From an uncultured Bacteroidota bacterium (GTDB taxonomy: Bacteria; Bacteroidota; Bacteroidia; B-17B0; Aurantibacillaceae): a stretch of 60,907 bases of DNA. The notes beneath the pieces are model-generated. The model saw nothing but the letters and a program-made list of their open reading frames with translations, made no database searches and was not told where the DNA came from. Location: NCBI GenBank assembly GCA_903893815.1, contig CAITNS010000003.1, positions 1-60,907 on the forward strand. Reading direction: 5' to 3'. Every line of letters begins with the position of its first letter. The first letter of the stretch is position 1. Shown here piece after piece: positions 17,629-27,680 of the stretch. The position numbers and the translations under genes were made by a program.

Positions 17629-18285
17629 ATGGCAAAACCTATCAACTTAGCAATCGTAGATGATCACTCCTTATTTCGTGATGGTTTAATAGCACTTTTA
17701 AAAGAATTTGACAACATAAATATTGTTTTTGATGTAAGTAATGGTAAAGAATTATTAGCAGAGTTAAAACTTAAAAAACCCGATGTTATTTTACTCGATA
17801 TCGAAATGCCTACGATGAATGGCAAAGAAGCTTTATATATAATTAATCTCAAATACTCAAAAATAAAAGTCATTATGATGAGTTCTCATTTTAATGATGA
17901 CTATATTTTTGAATTCATTAAAAATGGAGCTTGTGCATTTTTACCTAAAAACTGTGATATAGAAATTATTCTTAAAGCTATAAATTCAGTTTTTGAGCTC
18001 GGTTACTATTATGATGATAAAGTCTCAAATGCAATAGCATCTTTGCTACAAAATCCACCTATTTCAGAAAATTTAATTCCTGATATCTTTTTTACTTCTC
18101 GCGAAATAGAAATTCTCAAACTCATTAATAGTAAAAAATCAAATTATGAAATTGCAGATACCCTATATGTAAGCGTAAGAACCATCGAAGGCCATAGGTA
18201 TCGTATATCCAAAAAAACAAAAACAAATAGTCCTATTGAACTTATGGATTATATAAACAAAAGTAATCTATTCAAAATACTCTAA
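17629..18285 (+). CDS. NarL/FixJ-family response regulator 2 (paralogue)
   Basis: 218 residues, the same length and layout as regulator 1 and clearly related along its whole length. Receiver: D11-D12, D57 (ILLDIEMP), K107 (FLPKN). LuxR-type HTH: FTSREIEILKLINSKKSNYEIADTLYVSVRTIEGHRYRI. It is separated from the kinase operon by about 280 bp and has its own box-plus-promoter module, so it may be produced only when regulator 1 (or itself) is active. The duplication suggests a feed-forward or competing regulator. No second kinase is visible. Confidence 0.9.
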   Translation: MAKPINLAIVDDHSLFRDGLIALLKEFDNINIVFDVSNGKELLAELKLKKPDVILLDIEMPTMNGKEALYIINLKYSKIKVIMMSSHFNDDYIFEFIKNGACAFLPKNCDIEIILKAINSVFELGYYYDDKVSNAIASLLQNPPISENLIPDIFFTSREIEILKLINSKKSNYEIADTLYVSVRTIEGHRYRISKKTKTNSPIELMDYINKSNLFKIL

Positions 18286-18301
18286 TTTTTTTCCCAATAA
18301 T

Positions 18302-18373
18302 AGAGTACTACTACTCTATTAAAAATGAGGTAGTACTACGTATTGCAAAAAGCACACCCGCAAATTAGCGTTG
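18302..18373 (+). promoter_or_regulatory. Regulatory module 2 with no gene directly behind it
   Basis: Box 1 AGAGTACTACTACTCT (18302-18317); box 2 GTAGTACTAC (18330-18339); GTA; TTG (18343-18345); 20 nt; TAGCGTTG (18366-18373; one mismatch). Only 120 bp follow before the next module, with no open frame, so the transcript would be a short RNA or run through module 3. Confidence 0.75.
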
Positions 18374-18493
18374 TCATTGCATATTTCATATTCCAACTTC
18401 TTTAAAAGGATTCTTTAATTTTTCTATAAAAACAAATCAAAAATAAACTCAAACAGTCTATAACATTTTTTTTAAATAAATCTTCCAAAACCA

Positions 18494-18563
18494 AGTAGTA
18501 CTACTCTACTAAAAATCGAGTATTACTACGTATTGCAAAACGCACAACAACATGTTAGTTTTG
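18494..18563 (+). promoter_or_regulatory. Regulatory module 3, tandem with module 2
   Basis: Box 1 AGTAGTACTACT (18494-18505); box 2 with one change, GTATTACTAC (18520-18529); TTG (18533-18535); 20 nt; TAGTTTTG (18556-18563). The nearest clear gene is the large T9SS protein at 19138, 575 bp away. The region 18564-19137 has only short frames (for example a 12-codon frame at 18769 with a possible GGAG site) and no recognisable gene. Confidence 0.75.
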
Positions 18564-19137
18564 TCATTGAATTTATTTAATAAAATAAACGATTCTAAAA
18601 TGAATACAAAATTTATAATGTAGAAAGTTAAATATCTAGTAGCCAAACGAGCCGTTTGCTTATTTATAATATATATAAATCTATAACACAAAATGCAACT
18701 AAGCAAACCAACACAATTTCGTTGCAAAAGCAACAAATTATATCGAGAATAAAGGAGTTATAAATAATGCGACCGAAGATGATGCTAAAAAAAACTAACG
18801 TTTGACACGAAATAAATTACATATTAATAAAATAAAGACAAATTTATATTACCACATTAGTGTTAACGTGCAAATTCAATCTTATATTTTCCATACCGCT
18901 GTTTTTAAAAAACAGTTTTTTTCTATCCATAATTTAGCACATTTATGTTTTGAAAAAGGCAGGCAAATCATAAAAGAGCACAATTGCTTCCCACAAAAAT
19001 TAAGCGCGGTTTCGGCACAATTTTACGTATCTCGCTTCCGTTCGGTCAAAGGTGCAACGCCTAAGGCAGCATGGTTTTTTATTCTTTATTTTTTAACCTT
19101 GTAAATAGCTCCATAAAATAATCTAAAATCAAAATCT

Positions 19138-22100
19138 ATGAAACAGACGTTAAAAGCACTATTGTATGCCATCTTAATATTAGCAAGTATAGGATTTACG
19201 AAAAACACAATGGCGCAAGCGCCTCCTGACGTGTACACTAACATCGCCTCTGGTAACCAAACCTTAGAAAATGATACTATTATAGGTACGTCTAAATGGT
19301 ATCGTTGGGTAGCAGATACTGGTGTCGCAAAAATCAGCATAAATCTCAAAAAAAATGGCACTAGCTATCAGTTGTCTGCTGCCAGTTTATACACTAACAA
19401 TTCAGGTACTCTATCATTAGTTTTTAATGATTCATTAGCAGAAGTTGGTGATAGTTTATTGACTTTATATGCTGGATATATTTCTGCTGGTACAGAATTA
19501 TATATAAAGATAATTAATGCAACAAGTACGTGCACAGCATGTACGTTGGCAAATCCAATTGTTCAACTAAAAGTTGCAAACTACGGATCAAACTGCTCTA
19601 GCATAACAACCTGTGGGCTTGTTAGAAATGGTGGCTTTGAAAACATGGTAACAAATTTACCTTATCAATGCGGCTGGAGTACTGTAAACAATTTAATTAA
19701 TTGTTGGGCAGATTACGAAAGAACACCAGATGTTTTTGTTGGCGGCTGTACTACTGCTCCTGCAAATAGTTTTAACTTAAGTGGCACTAATGTTCTTTCT
19801 CCTTCTGCAACAATAAATACTGCTAATCCAAACCCTCATAACGTTGCGCTTGGTTTTTATTGTGCTTCAAATCCTTGGAATGAAGCAGCTCAATCTCCTC
19901 TTGTTACGCCTCTAGTTTTTGGGCATACATATCAAATTAGTTTATGGGCATATAATGCAAAGGGTACATTAACAGACCAAGTTTCAAATGTAAGACCAAT
20001 AAACGCATTAAATATTTCTCCGTATTTTGCTATTGCTAGTACTCCAGCTATTACTAATTCAGCCAATTTTCCATCAGGTCAAAATGTTGTGGCATCAATT
20101 CAATTAACTGGCGCTGTAAACACATGGTCGTTATATACAACAACATATACTCATAACTTGCCAACTGCCCACAATAATATAGTTATTGGCCCTAATTATC
20201 CTACAAATAGCTCTAATGGTTTTTTAAACACAAATATATTATACTTACTTGCCGACCAAATTTCAATTACAGATATTACTACGTTAACTTTCAATAACCC
20301 GACTGTTTGCGCTGGCACAGCAACTCTTAATGTTACAGGCGCAAATACATATACATGGCAACCTGGCAATTTTAATGGCACTTCTGTTACTGGAACAGCA
20401 ACTACTGTTTATACTGTTACTGGTTCTTTCGCATCTAATCCAACCTGTACAGTTGGTCCTGCAACAGGCACATTAACTGTTATTAATAATACTATAAATC
20501 TTACAGCAAGTTCAACTACTATTTGCGCAGGAAGTTCAACGACATTAACAGCTAGTGCAGCTGGCAATAATATGTTTGTTTTAGCGCCTTGTACCTCTGG
20601 CTGTGGTTCAACAAATCCAGCAAATTATATTGTTACTCCTTCTGTAACAACTACCTACACGGTAACAAGCAATAGTAGTTTGGGCGGCAGTTGTAATAAA
20701 ACTCAAACAATTACTATTTATGTAGTACCAACAGGTAATCCAACATTAAATATTTCAGCTAGTCCAACTGTAATATGTGCAGGTAGCAGCTCAACTCTTT
20801 CAGCATCAGGCGCAAGCACCTATACTTGGAATCCTGGTGCACTAAGTGGTCCAAGCGTTGCAGTTAGTCCAACAGTAACAACAACTTATACAGTAACAGG
20901 CGCAACCCCTTGTGGTTCTTCAACCAAAACAATTACCGTTGTCGTAAATCCAAAACCAACGGTCGCTGTTGCTTCACAAACTATTTGTATTGGTGGCACA
21001 GCTACATTAACTGCCAGCGGTGCCAACACATATAGTTGGAGCACCAGTGCAACAGGCCCCTCAATTACTGTTACACCATCTGTTACAACAAACTATACTG
21101 TTACTGGCACAAGCGCAGCGGGTTGTACAAACACTGCGTTAGCAACCGTTGCTGTTACTACCAATACAATCCCTGCATTTAGCATTACTACTAATCCTCC
21201 ATCACCAGTTATTAATAACGGTACTGGCACTAATACCATTGTTTTATCTAGTAATATTACTAATACTACCGGTTTAACTTTTTCTTGGAGTGGCGGTGCA
21301 CCAACGCCAACTACCAATTTCAATTTAAGTCAACCCTCAATAATTAGCCTTACTGTTAGTAATCAATATTGTGGTGCAAGCACACAAAGCATTTGTGTTA
21401 ACTATGTAGCAGCATCTTGTTCAAACACTACAATTCCTGTTTTAAACAATGCTATTGTTACTTCTTCTACTCAAATACCTGCTGGTGTTTACAGAGTAAC
21501 AGGAACATTAACATTTAGTTTGTCTGGTGCAATCAATGTTTCTAATAAAACGTTTATGATGGCTACAAACTCTAAAATTATTGTAAGCCCAAGAACAACA
21601 CTATTAAACCATACAGGATTAAGAATTTATAGTTGTGACGGGATGTGGAACGGAATTGAACTACAAGCTGATGCATCAAATGCCGCTGCGGTAAACATAT
21701 TAGATGATGCTATCATTGAAGATGCTTACATTGGTATTAGTGCAGGAACTACTACTTTATCTACCATGCACAGTATTAATATTAATGGTGCAAATACTCA
21801 ATTCAATAAAAACTACATTGATATTAAAATCGTAAATACAAACTCAACATCAGCAGTTTATACATTTACTTTTGCAGCAAAAGGTATGTATAGTAAATCT
21901 AGTGGCAATTCGCCTGGCGGTAATTTAAAATGTAGTAGCTATTACACTCCAATTGTAAAATCACGGAGTTTAATAGGCGTGCAAGCCAAAGATGCAGGTA
22001 TTATTACTTTTACAGTTCCCAACGGTGGTGGAGCTGGTATTAATCCAGAAATACAAAACAAGGATTATGGTTTATTTTTTAATAATACAGATGCTAATGT

Positions 22101-24105
22101 AAATAACGTAAACTTTAATAATGCAGTGGGCGTTGCTTACAGCTATGCCTTTAGTTTTGCCTCTGCGCCTGCTGGTGTGGGTATTTATACTAAAAACTCA
22201 AAATATCTAAATGTAAAACCCGCAACTACGCCAACAGTTGGCGCTACTACTACGTTTAGTAATATGGGCTACAGTATTATTTCTCATGGCACTTCTACGG
22301 TTGATGTGCAAAATACAAACCATACTTCTTCGGTGCAATCATTTACCAACGACCCAGGTTGGGGTTCTGGCACTAATGCCTATATTTGGGGTGGCAACGT
22401 TATGCTTGCTGGTTACGGTTTAAATGGCATTTTTGCTACCAATCCAAGTGGAGTATTACGTATTAACAATAATACCTTTAGCCAAAATTATTATCCAATA
22501 ACTGTTAACTATACAACCACCCCAAGCGCAAATGTAATATTGAGTGTAGCCCAAAATACAATAAGCGCCACAGGCACAGGGGTTGTTACCGAAGGTACTA
22601 CTATAAATTCTACCTTACCTTTCTTTGGTGCTAATACCGATAATATGCGTGTAGCGGCAAATACCTACACTAATGTACAATTGGGTGTAAAAGCAACTGC
22701 AATAAAAAGTGGCTTACGCATTAGTAATAATATCATTACTTTAAAATCAACAGGTAGTCGCGCAATATCTTTAAGCGGTGCAAATAATGCCATAGCCGAT
22801 GCCAATCAAATAATTGGTAATAACACAACTTCTATTGCGAACATTGGTATATTTTGTGAAAACAGCCCTGCTTGTAAAATAAAATGTAATACTATTAGCA
22901 ACACTGGACATGGTATAGAATACCGCGGTGGTAATGCTAGCCCAGGCGATGGATTTTTTGGCAACACCTTAAATTATCCAATGAGACGTGGTTTAGTGTT
23001 AAGTAATGGCGGTATTATTGGAACTCAAGGTAACAGTAGCGGCGCTAGTGCCAATGTTTGGAACGGTTTTGTGAACATTACAAACGTTGACCAAACTTTT
23101 GTTGGTGGTAACCCTCCAGGAGGTGCGGCAAGTAATGCAAATAATAGTCCGTTATATGTTCATAATAATAGTACAGAATTACCAACTGATAATGGTTTTT
23201 TACCGCCATCAGGAATTGGAGATAGATATGTGCTAAACATTAACACGTTTACAACAACTGCTGGTAATACTTCTACTTGCCCAAATATATTAACGCAAGG
23301 TTTAAGAACCAATGGAACTACAAGTGTTGATAATACCGATAGAGATCATGATTTTGTTAACTACATCAATAATTTAGTGCCTGCGACTAATGATGATTTA
23401 ACGCCACAAGACAAATTTTTATTGAAACAATATATGTTTGAAGCTTTGAGCCAAAACCCAAGTGCTAATACTACGATTGCTAATTTTTATGACCAACAGC
23501 AAACGAGTTCAATTAATACCTATTATGATATTGATAGTTTACTAGCAGCAGGCAATATCGCTTTAGCAACTACTAAAAACAATCAGGCATCACAAACTAA
23601 CGATATTACTCAAACTCAAAATGCCTATAATGCCTTATACATCAATGGCATTAACAATCAAACCGATTTAGATAATTTAATAGCTATTGCTGATTTGTGC
23701 CCATCATTATATGGCAATGCAGTTTTTGAGGCTCGTGCCTTGTTGCAAAGCATTACTTATGTTGGTAAAGTATATAACGATAGCTGTGATAATTCAATAA
23801 CAAAAAAAAGCGCGTGGATTGATGGTGAAGATAAAAGTATAAGTGTAGCAGAAGGAGTGCAGGCTAAATTATACCCTAACCCAAATAACGGAACATTTAT
23901 GTTAGCTTATGATTTAAAAAAGAACAATGATGCTACCGTAACTATTACGGATATCACAGGAAAATTAGTTTACAAAGGAATTTTAGATAACTTGGATAAT
24001 AGGGTACAAATAAATACCAGTAATTTAAACAACGGTATTTACTTTATACAAATTACACATGATAAAACTTTATTGTGGACTGATAAATTAATGATTAGTA
24101 AATAA
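19138..24105 (+). CDS. Very large T9SS-secreted surface protein with Ig-like repeats and parallel beta-helix region
   Basis: 1655 residues. A signal peptide (about 1-27, ending TMA-Q) is followed by a discoidin/jelly-roll-like N-terminal region (about 160-375, with CGLVRNGGFENMV), a set of Ig-like repeats (about 380-690; repeating pattern ICAGSS.TL.ASGA..YTWNPG...VTPTVTTTYTVTG), a long stretch of beta-helix-like repeats rich in Asn/Thr/Gly (about 740-1290), a helical region (about 1380-1530) and a C-terminal sorting domain (KLYPNPNNGTFML to LMISK). Such proteins are exported by T9SS and attached to the cell surface. The role is likely adhesive, but no ligand can be inferred. Confidence 0.8.
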   Translation: MKQTLKALLYAILILASIGFTKNTMAQAPPDVYTNIASGNQTLENDTIIGTSKWYRWVADTGVAKISINLKKNGTSYQLSAASLYTNNSGTLSLVFNDSLAEVGDSLLTLYAGYISAGTELYIKIINATSTCTACTLANPIVQLKVANYGSNCSSITTCGLVRNGGFENMVTNLPYQCGWSTVNNLINCWADYERTPDVFVGGCTTAPANSFNLSGTNVLSPSATINTANPNPHNVALGFYCASNPWNEAAQSPLVTPLVFGHTYQISLWAYNAKGTLTDQVSNVRPINALNISPYFAIASTPAITNSANFPSGQNVVASIQLTGAVNTWSLYTTTYTHNLPTAHNNIVIGPNYPTNSSNGFLNTNILYLLADQISITDITTLTFNNPTVCAGTATLNVTGANTYTWQPGNFNGTSVTGTATTVYTVTGSFASNPTCTVGPATGTLTVINNTINLTASSTTICAGSSTTLTASAAGNNMFVLAPCTSGCGSTNPANYIVTPSVTTTYTVTSNSSLGGSCNKTQTITIYVVPTGNPTLNISASPTVICAGSSSTLSASGASTYTWNPGALSGPSVAVSPTVTTTYTVTGATPCGSSTKTITVVVNPKPTVAVASQTICIGGTATLTASGANTYSWSTSATGPSITVTPSVTTNYTVTGTSAAGCTNTALATVAVTTNTIPAFSITTNPPSPVINNGTGTNTIVLSSNITNTTGLTFSWSGGAPTPTTNFNLSQPSIISLTVSNQYCGASTQSICVNYVAASCSNTTIPVLNNAIVTSSTQIPAGVYRVTGTLTFSLSGAINVSNKTFMMATNSKIIVSPRTTLLNHTGLRIYSCDGMWNGIELQADASNAAAVNILDDAIIEDAYIGISAGTTTLSTMHSININGANTQFNKNYIDIKIVNTNSTSAVYTFTFAAKGMYSKSSGNSPGGNLKCSSYYTPIVKSRSLIGVQAKDAGIITFTVPNGGGAGINPEIQNKDYGLFFNNTDANVNNVNFNNAVGVAYSYAFSFASAPAGVGIYTKNSKYLNVKPATTPTVGATTTFSNMGYSIISHGTSTVDVQNTNHTSSVQSFTNDPGWGSGTNAYIWGGNVMLAGYGLNGIFATNPSGVLRINNNTFSQNYYPITVNYTTTPSANVILSVAQNTISATGTGVVTEGTTINSTLPFFGANTDNMRVAANTYTNVQLGVKATAIKSGLRISNNIITLKSTGSRAISLSGANNAIADANQIIGNNTTSIANIGIFCENSPACKIKCNTISNTGHGIEYRGGNASPGDGFFGNTLNYPMRRGLVLSNGGIIGTQGNSSGASANVWNGFVNITNVDQTFVGGNPPGGAASNANNSPLYVHNNSTELPTDNGFLPPSGIGDRYVLNINTFTTTAGNTSTCPNILTQGLRTNGTTSVDNTDRDHDFVNYINNLVPATNDDLTPQDKFLLKQYMFEALSQNPSANTTIANFYDQQQTSSINTYYDIDSLLAAGNIALATTKNNQASQTNDITQTQNAYNALYINGINNQTDLDNLIAIADLCPSLYGNAVFEARALLQSITYVGKVYNDSCDNSITKKSAWIDGEDKSISVAEGVQAKLYPNPNNGTFMLAYDLKKNNDATVTITDITGKLVYKGILDNLDNRVQINTSNLNNGIYFIQITHDKTLLWTDKLMISK

Positions 24106-24107
24106 TT

Positions 24108-24135
24108 AAAAATGGCGCATCTTGCGCCATTTTTT
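24108..24135 (+). terminator. Terminator after the 1655-aa surface protein
   Basis: AAAATGGCGCA-TCT-TGCGCCATTTTTT, an 11-bp stem with T-run, directly after the stop codon. Confidence 0.9.
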
Positions 24136-24148
24136 GTATCTTTAAATT

Positions 24149-25351
24149 ATGAAACGTTTTGTTTTAATATGTTTTGTTTTGTGTTGTTTTGTTTTAAAAA
24201 ATAGAGCGCAAAACCTCGTTCCAAATTATTCATTCGAAAACTATGCGAATTGTTTCAATGGTTTAATAAATAATGCTACAAACTGGGAAAATATTAATAA
24301 TGGAACTAATAGCGTTTGTTTAACTCCATGTCAAGCAGATTCTTACATGAGAGCACCCAGGCAGTATTTGGATAATTGCTTCCAAAGCTATCAAACGGTG
24401 CGCACTGGCGGTGCATATGCTGCATTTGCAATATATATACAAAATGTGACATCTCAGGAAAGTGGGCATCCAGCAATTAAATTAATGGATACTTTAAAAG
24501 CAGGTAAAATATATTGTGTGACATATTATGTTAGCTTGCTAAATAATGCAAGATATAGTATAGATAAATTGGGAGCTTTATTAACAGCAACACCTTTTCC
24601 TTATTATGTAACTGGTACAACATCGCCCACTTTTTCAATGGCAGGTTTGTACACCCCACAAGTGGTATCAACACCAGGCGTTGTATTTGAAGATACTTTG
24701 GGTTGGGAAGAAGTAAGTGGGAGTTTTACAGCAGTAGGTAATGAAGCATATTTAACGATAGGAGATTTCTTTTTACATAGTCAACATTATATAAAAAATT
24801 CGTATCCTAATTGTAATGGTTTAGCCGAGTATTATGTGGATGATGTTAGTGTAGAGTTAGTAGAAATTGCCAAAGCAAAAAACGATACGTTAATTTATGC
24901 AATGGATAGTGTAATTATTGGGAATAATGCAAGTGAGGCAGCATTATTTACTTGGCAACCCACAACAGGTTTAAGTTGCACTAATTGCCCTAACCCAAAA
25001 GCAAGTCCAAGCGTAACAACAACATATACAGTTACTAAGACTCAGTGCAAAAGTGTTACAAGTGATGTAATGACAATTACAGTAAGTCCCACTGGCATTA
25101 ATGAACTAAATATTAATAATGCCATTACTTTACAGCCTAATCCAACAAGTGGTTTCGTAAATATTAATAGCAGGTTTGAAATGCAAAAAATCGAAGTCAT
25201 AAATATTGCAGGACAAACGTTATTATCTGAATTAACAGCAGATAAAGTTCATCAATTAAACTTAACTGATTTTGCAGAAGGTATTTATTTTGTGAGGGTT
25301 GTTTATCCTAATGAGCAAAGCGTTACTAAAAAAGTAATCGTAAATCATTAA
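24149..25351 (+). CDS. T9SS-secreted protein, NPSFE family member
   Basis: 400 residues. Signal peptide (MKRFVLICFVLCCFVLKNRA-Q), then a jelly-roll-like domain starting NLVPNYSFENYANC and containing YYVDDVSVELVEI (about 22-235), an Ig-like segment (FTWQPTTGLSCTNCPNPKA) and a sorting domain (LQPNPTSGFVNINS to KKVIVNH). It shares its N-terminal fold with the genes at 26440, 27663, 32508 and 54780. That N-terminal domain is probably carbohydrate- or matrix-binding. The stop overlaps the start of the next (broken) copy by 1 bp. Confidence 0.8.
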   Translation: MKRFVLICFVLCCFVLKNRAQNLVPNYSFENYANCFNGLINNATNWENINNGTNSVCLTPCQADSYMRAPRQYLDNCFQSYQTVRTGGAYAAFAIYIQNVTSQESGHPAIKLMDTLKAGKIYCVTYYVSLLNNARYSIDKLGALLTATPFPYYVTGTTSPTFSMAGLYTPQVVSTPGVVFEDTLGWEEVSGSFTAVGNEAYLTIGDFFLHSQHYIKNSYPNCNGLAEYYVDDVSVELVEIAKAKNDTLIYAMDSVIIGNNASEAALFTWQPTTGLSCTNCPNPKASPSVTTTYTVTKTQCKSVTSDVMTITVSPTGINELNINNAITLQPNPTSGFVNINSRFEMQKIEVINIAGQTLLSELTADKVHQLNLTDFAEGIYFVRVVYPNEQSVTKKVIVNH

Positions 25352-26428
25352 TGAAATATTGGATTATATGTTGTTTCGTGTTTTATTTTGTTTTAAAAAG
25401 CAAAAGTCAAAATCTTGTACCTAATCCTAACTTTAAAACAGCAACCATTAATTCAAATGCGCAATTATCTAAAATGTATGCAAGCACAGTACATCCTACA
25501 TTTAATCCCAATGGAAGTGCTTATACAAACTTAACAGCAGGTACGAATTTATTACTATAACGGAACTGTTGGAACAATATTAACAGTACCGATTGAAGGT
25601 ACTTTTACTAATTGTTATTTAGGAAAACCAGCACCAACTAACCCAAATGTAAACGCATTAGAACTTATTGCATCAATTGGCGCTACTAGTGGTATTGAAC
25701 ATGCCGCGGCTCGTTTTATAGCTAAAAGCCAATTGTTTGTGTATTTACAAAATAATCCTTCGGCTAAAACTCCGGGTATTTTAACGGATTTTTACAATAG
25801 CAATAAACATAAATACCGTGACCGTTTTTTTGATGTAGAAACAAATGTAGCAGAAGGCGATATTAATTCAGCTAAAAATGCGGTGGCTGCTTTTAATCCC
25901 CAAAACAGTACCGAAGATAAACACAAACAGTTTTTTGATTTATTGTTTAAATATCAAAACCAAACTATTAACACAGCTGATGAACAATCCTTATTAGTAT
26001 TAGCTAAAGGTTGTCCTTATATAGATGGTACTGCGGTGCATCAAGCTCGTGCATTATACAACTTGGTAACCGGTCAAAATATATCATTTACTGATAGTTG
26101 TGATTATTCACAAAGTAATGCTCGTTTAGGAAAAATTGCTGATGAAATATATGATGAGGAAACTTCCATGGGCGACAATGAAGTTTTCTTATATCCAAAT
26201 CCAAGCAACGGTAGCGATTTATTTGTTTCTTTAACGAAAACAGATACTGAGAGTGTTGATGTTATAATAAATAATGTAAATGGTGTTGCTATTAGTAAAG
26301 AAACCATTAATTTAGTAAATGGTATTGGTAAATTAAGCATCAAGGCATCAAATGGTGTTTATATGGTAATTATTACTAACAACAAAACCAACGAACGTGT
26401 TATCAAAAAATTGGTTATACAAAAATAA
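25351..26428 (+). pseudogene. Mosaic, frameshifted T9SS protein gene
   Basis: The 5' part (25351-25560) encodes a signal peptide and the NLVPNPNF start of the NPSFE family, then quickly reaches a TAA. A second frame resumes before the stop (YYNGTVGTILTV..., from about 25550) and runs to 26428. It resembles the C-terminal part of the 1655-aa protein (helical ARAL.....DSC region, then LYPNPSNG sorting domain). Most of the middle of either parent is absent. This looks like a recombination product between two paralogues that later frameshifted. Confidence 0.7.
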
Positions 26429-26439
26429 TTCTTCTATAA

Positions 26440-27657
26440 AAAACAAAACACCAAACTTTTTTATTTGGTGTTTTGTTTTGTTTTGTTTCTAAAAGCCAAG
26501 TTAATCTTGTTTCAAATCCTAGTTTTGAAACTTACTCCAGTTGTCCAACCTCCCAATCGCAAATTAAATTTGCAACAGGTTGGGACACTTTAAAAGCTGG
26601 GGGTGGGGGTACGCCTGATTATTTTAATGCGTGTGATATGTCGACAGCGTTTAGCGTGCCATATAATTTATTTTCTTTTCAGTATGCAAAAACAGGTCAA
26701 GGATATGGTATGATTGTACTATATTATACACAATTTCAAGATTCTCGTGAGTATATTCAAACAAAATTATTACAAAAATTAAGTCCAAATAAAACATACT
26801 GTGTTAGTGCATATGTAAATTTGAATAACTTTTCTAACCTAGCAATAGATCAAATCGGTCTTTACTTTGATGATGGCACAGTTAATTCTATGCCAGGAAC
26901 TGTTACAAATCCTGTAATACCTCAAATCCTAAGTCCCATGGGTTTATTTATTACAGACACTTTAAATTGGACAAAAATTCAAAATACTTTTATAGCAAAT
27001 GGCACTGAAGAATATTTAACTATTGGAAATTTTAAAACAGACGCATTAACTAATTCAGATACATTACAAACAGGTATTGGATACTATGCACTTTATTATA
27101 TTGATAACATCTCTGTTATAGAAATAAACTCAAAAGCTAATGCGGGCGTGGATAAAACTATTTGTGCTGGAGATAGTGCCTTTATTGGCATTAATGAAGA
27201 AGCATTGGATTGCCAGTGGTTTAATAATAATATACAAATAGCACAAAGCGCTAGTATTTGGGTAAAACCAATTACCAATCAACAATATGTTATAAAACAA
27301 GATGTGTGCGGTAATATAAGTTATGATACTGTACAAGTTAATATTAAAAATGTTAATTGTAATCCCGTTGTAAATTCAGAAATCCCAAATACCTTTACGC
27401 CTAATGGTGATGGTATAAATGACGTATGGCATTTTAGTTTAGGTTCTGATTTTAGCGTAAATAGTTTTGATGTTTACAATCGTTGGGGCAATATTATTTC
27501 GGCGACTTCAAGAGCCTCAGCCACCGAAATACGTTGGGATGGTTATACTACAAGTGGAGAGGCTTGTAGTGATGGGGTTTATTTTTATGTATTAAAATAC
27601 ACCGATGCAAAAGGTGAACTTCAAAATAAAAAAGGGTACATTAGTTTGTTTAGGTAA
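26440..27657 (+). CDS. T9SS type-B-sorted protein, NPSFE family, start codon unclear
   Basis: The frame is open from 26440 and reads KTKHQTFLFGVLFCFVSKSQ, a good signal peptide that lacks an initiating Met; the first possible start is TTG 26473, inside it. Then comes the NPSFE jelly-roll domain (NLVSNPSFETYSSCP, about 230 aa), a short Ig-like segment (CAGDSAFIGINEE) and a type-B (CHU_C/gliding-associated) C-terminal domain with NTFTPNGDGINDVWHF, VYNRWGN and SDGVYFYVLKYTD. Its 5' end lies in a palindrome (26441-26484). The missing ATG suggests loss of a functional start. It is nearly duplicated at 27663-29014. Confidence 0.65.
   Translation, partial: KTKHQTFLFGVLFCFVSKSQVNLVSNPSFETYSSCPTSQSQIKFATGWDTLKAGGGGTPDYFNACDMSTAFSVPYNLFSFQYAKTGQGYGMIVLYYTQFQDSREYIQTKLLQKLSPNKTYCVSAYVNLNNFSNLAIDQIGLYFDDGTVNSMPGTVTNPVIPQILSPMGLFITDTLNWTKIQNTFIANGTEEYLTIGNFKTDALTNSDTLQTGIGYYALYYIDNISVIEINSKANAGVDKTICAGDSAFIGINEEALDCQWFNNNIQIAQSASIWVKPITNQQYVIKQDVCGNISYDTVQVNIKNVNCNPVVNSEIPNTFTPNGDGINDVWHFSLGSDFSVNSFDVYNRWGNIISATSRASATEIRWDGYTTSGEACSDGVYFYVLKYTDAKGELQNKKGYISLFR
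26441..26484 (+). terminator. Hairpin overlapping the start of the 26440 gene
   Basis: AAAACACCAAA and TTTGGTGTTTTG form a stem around an 8-nt T-rich loop, followed by repeated TTTTG. It follows the stop of the mosaic pseudogene and could be its terminator, yet its 3' arm is also signal-peptide code for the next frame. Confidence 0.55.
27125..27430 (+). repeat. Near-duplicate segment also at 28487-28790
   Basis: The stretch coding for SKA(N/D)AG...DKTICAGDSAFIGINEE...NTFTPNGDG is almost identical in the two type-B genes, at DNA level, far more alike than their flanks. This suggests recent duplication or gene conversion. Confidence 0.8.
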
Positions 27658-27680
27658 GTAAAATGAAGATTAAAACAATA

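Noticed and set aside
18802-19104. 100-codon ORF upstream of the giant surface protein
   Set aside because: Starts on a non-ATG codon, no recognisable pattern, overlaps nothing conserved, and has no ribosome site; probably chance in AT-rich DNA.
25351-25733. Programmed frameshift in the mosaic gene
   Set aside because: No slippery heptamer at the junction, and the two parts come from different families.
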